DNA of 64,000 nucleotides, from assembly GCF_034427455.1 (NCBI RefSeq), contig NZ_JAXQNN010000002.1:744001-808000 (forward strand), in the 5' to 3' direction. The notes under the pieces are model-generated. The model had not been told where the DNA came from. It was given only the letters and a program-made list of their open reading frames with translations, and did no database searches. The position numbers and the translations under genes are program-made. This DNA comes from Jeotgalibacillus haloalkalitolerans. Lineage in GTDB: Bacteria; Bacillota; Bacilli; Bacillales; Jeotgalibacillaceae. The number at the start of each line of letters is the position of its first letter. Within the stretch, counting starts at the first letter, position 1. This document shows, in pieces, positions 63,637 to 64,000 of this stretch.

Positions 63637-64000
63637 TTAAGAGACTTTTACTTTTTTGAATTCTTCAATCAGCAGTGGCACTACATCGAACAGGTCTCCA
63701 ACGATGCCGTAGTCTGCTACTTTGAAGATGTTTGCTTCTGGGTCTTTGTTGATTGCAACGATGACTTTAGAGTTTGACATGCCTGCCATGTGCTGAATTG
63801 CACCTGAGATACCGCATGCGATATAAAGATCCGGTGTTACGACTTTACCTGTCTGACCGATTTGAAGTGAGTAATCACAATAGTCTGCGTCACATGCTCC
63901 ACGTGATGCACCCACAGCTCCTCCAAGAAGATCAGCTAATTCTTTCAGCGGCTCAAAGCCTTCTTCACTCTTCACTCCGCGTCCACCGGCTACAATTACT
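63637..64000 (-). CDS. etfA: electron transfer flavoprotein alpha subunit, N-terminal part cut by window edge
   Basis: EtfA with EtfB carries electrons from acyl-CoA dehydrogenases. Only the C-terminal 121 codons are here. They hold the FAD-binding domain: [82 protein letters not shown]. The frame is open at base 64000, so the start lies outside. trxA follows it, as in B. subtilis. Confidence 0.96.
   Translation of the reverse strand, partial: VIVAGGRGVKSEEGFEPLKELADLLGGAVGASRGACDADYCDYSLQIGQTGKVVTPDLYIACGISGAIQHMAGMSNSKVIVAINKDPEANIFKVADYGIVGDLFDVVPLLIEEFKKVKVS

Overview
The window is core chromosome from a low-GC, endospore-forming member of the Bacillales. The gene order closely follows the Bacillus subtilis segment from queA-ruvAB to trxA-etfA. 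Sporulation and germination genes (bofC, safA, spo0B, spoIVFA/FB, spoIIB, spoVID, gerE) show that it is a spore former. A Jeotgalibacillus/Caryophanaceae-like bacterium would fit, but that is an inference and the species cannot be read from the sequence. Almost all genes lie on the minus strand. The plus-strand exceptions are niaR, a 63-residue membrane protein gene and yslB.

Layout from low to high coordinates. 1-7.6 kb: queA (cut by the window edge), a DUF2905 gene, ruvB, ruvA, a one-domain bofC, safA, niaR, pheA, pheB, obg, spo0B. 7.7-11.6 kb: rpmA-prp-rplU with an L21 leader, RNase G, spoIVFB-spoIVFA. 11.7-17.8 kb: minD-minC-mreD-mreC-mreB, radC, maf, spoIIB (division and shape). 18-26.8 kb: a type IV pilus operon (VanW/G5-like gene, pilB, pilT, pilC, pilin, pilM, pilN, pilO, prepilin peptidase) where B. 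subtilis has comC alone. It is followed upstream by a membrane-GAF-GGDEF protein. 28.8-40.7 kb: folC, valS with a T-box, spoVID and the haem operon hemA-X-C-D-B-L. 41.2-48.3 kb: engB, lonA, clpX, tig and a TPR gene. 48.5-50.9 kb: a small phage-like island (SPP1-type holin, XhlA-like protein, sigma factor) beside tRNA-Arg(UCU). 51.1-64 kb: yfcE-like, rdgB, rph, racE, marR, gerE, thioesterase, sdhCAB, yslB, lysC with a lysine riboswitch, uvrC, trxA, etfA (cut by the window edge).

Three RNA regulators in 5' leaders are visible: an L21 leader, a valine T-box and a lysine riboswitch. lysC also has a strong internal start that would give a separate beta subunit. Many genes end in clear intrinsic terminators, and at least four of these include the stop codon in the hairpin.

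The most unusual signals are non-coding. A repeat of 102-127 bases occurs three times, each time in the same orientation relative to transcription and ending 6-8 bases before an intrinsic terminator, in the 3' untranslated regions of engB, yslB and etfA. A second long, structured repeat lies between clpX and lonA. The tRNA-flanking island carries a sigma factor, XhlA and a holin with an unexplained C-terminal extension, a hairpin in the xhlA leader, and a possible structured RNA with its own terminator. Absences compared with B. subtilis (no nad genes between safA and niaR, no lonB, no leu genes, no ysxE, no gerM) are local statements about this window only.
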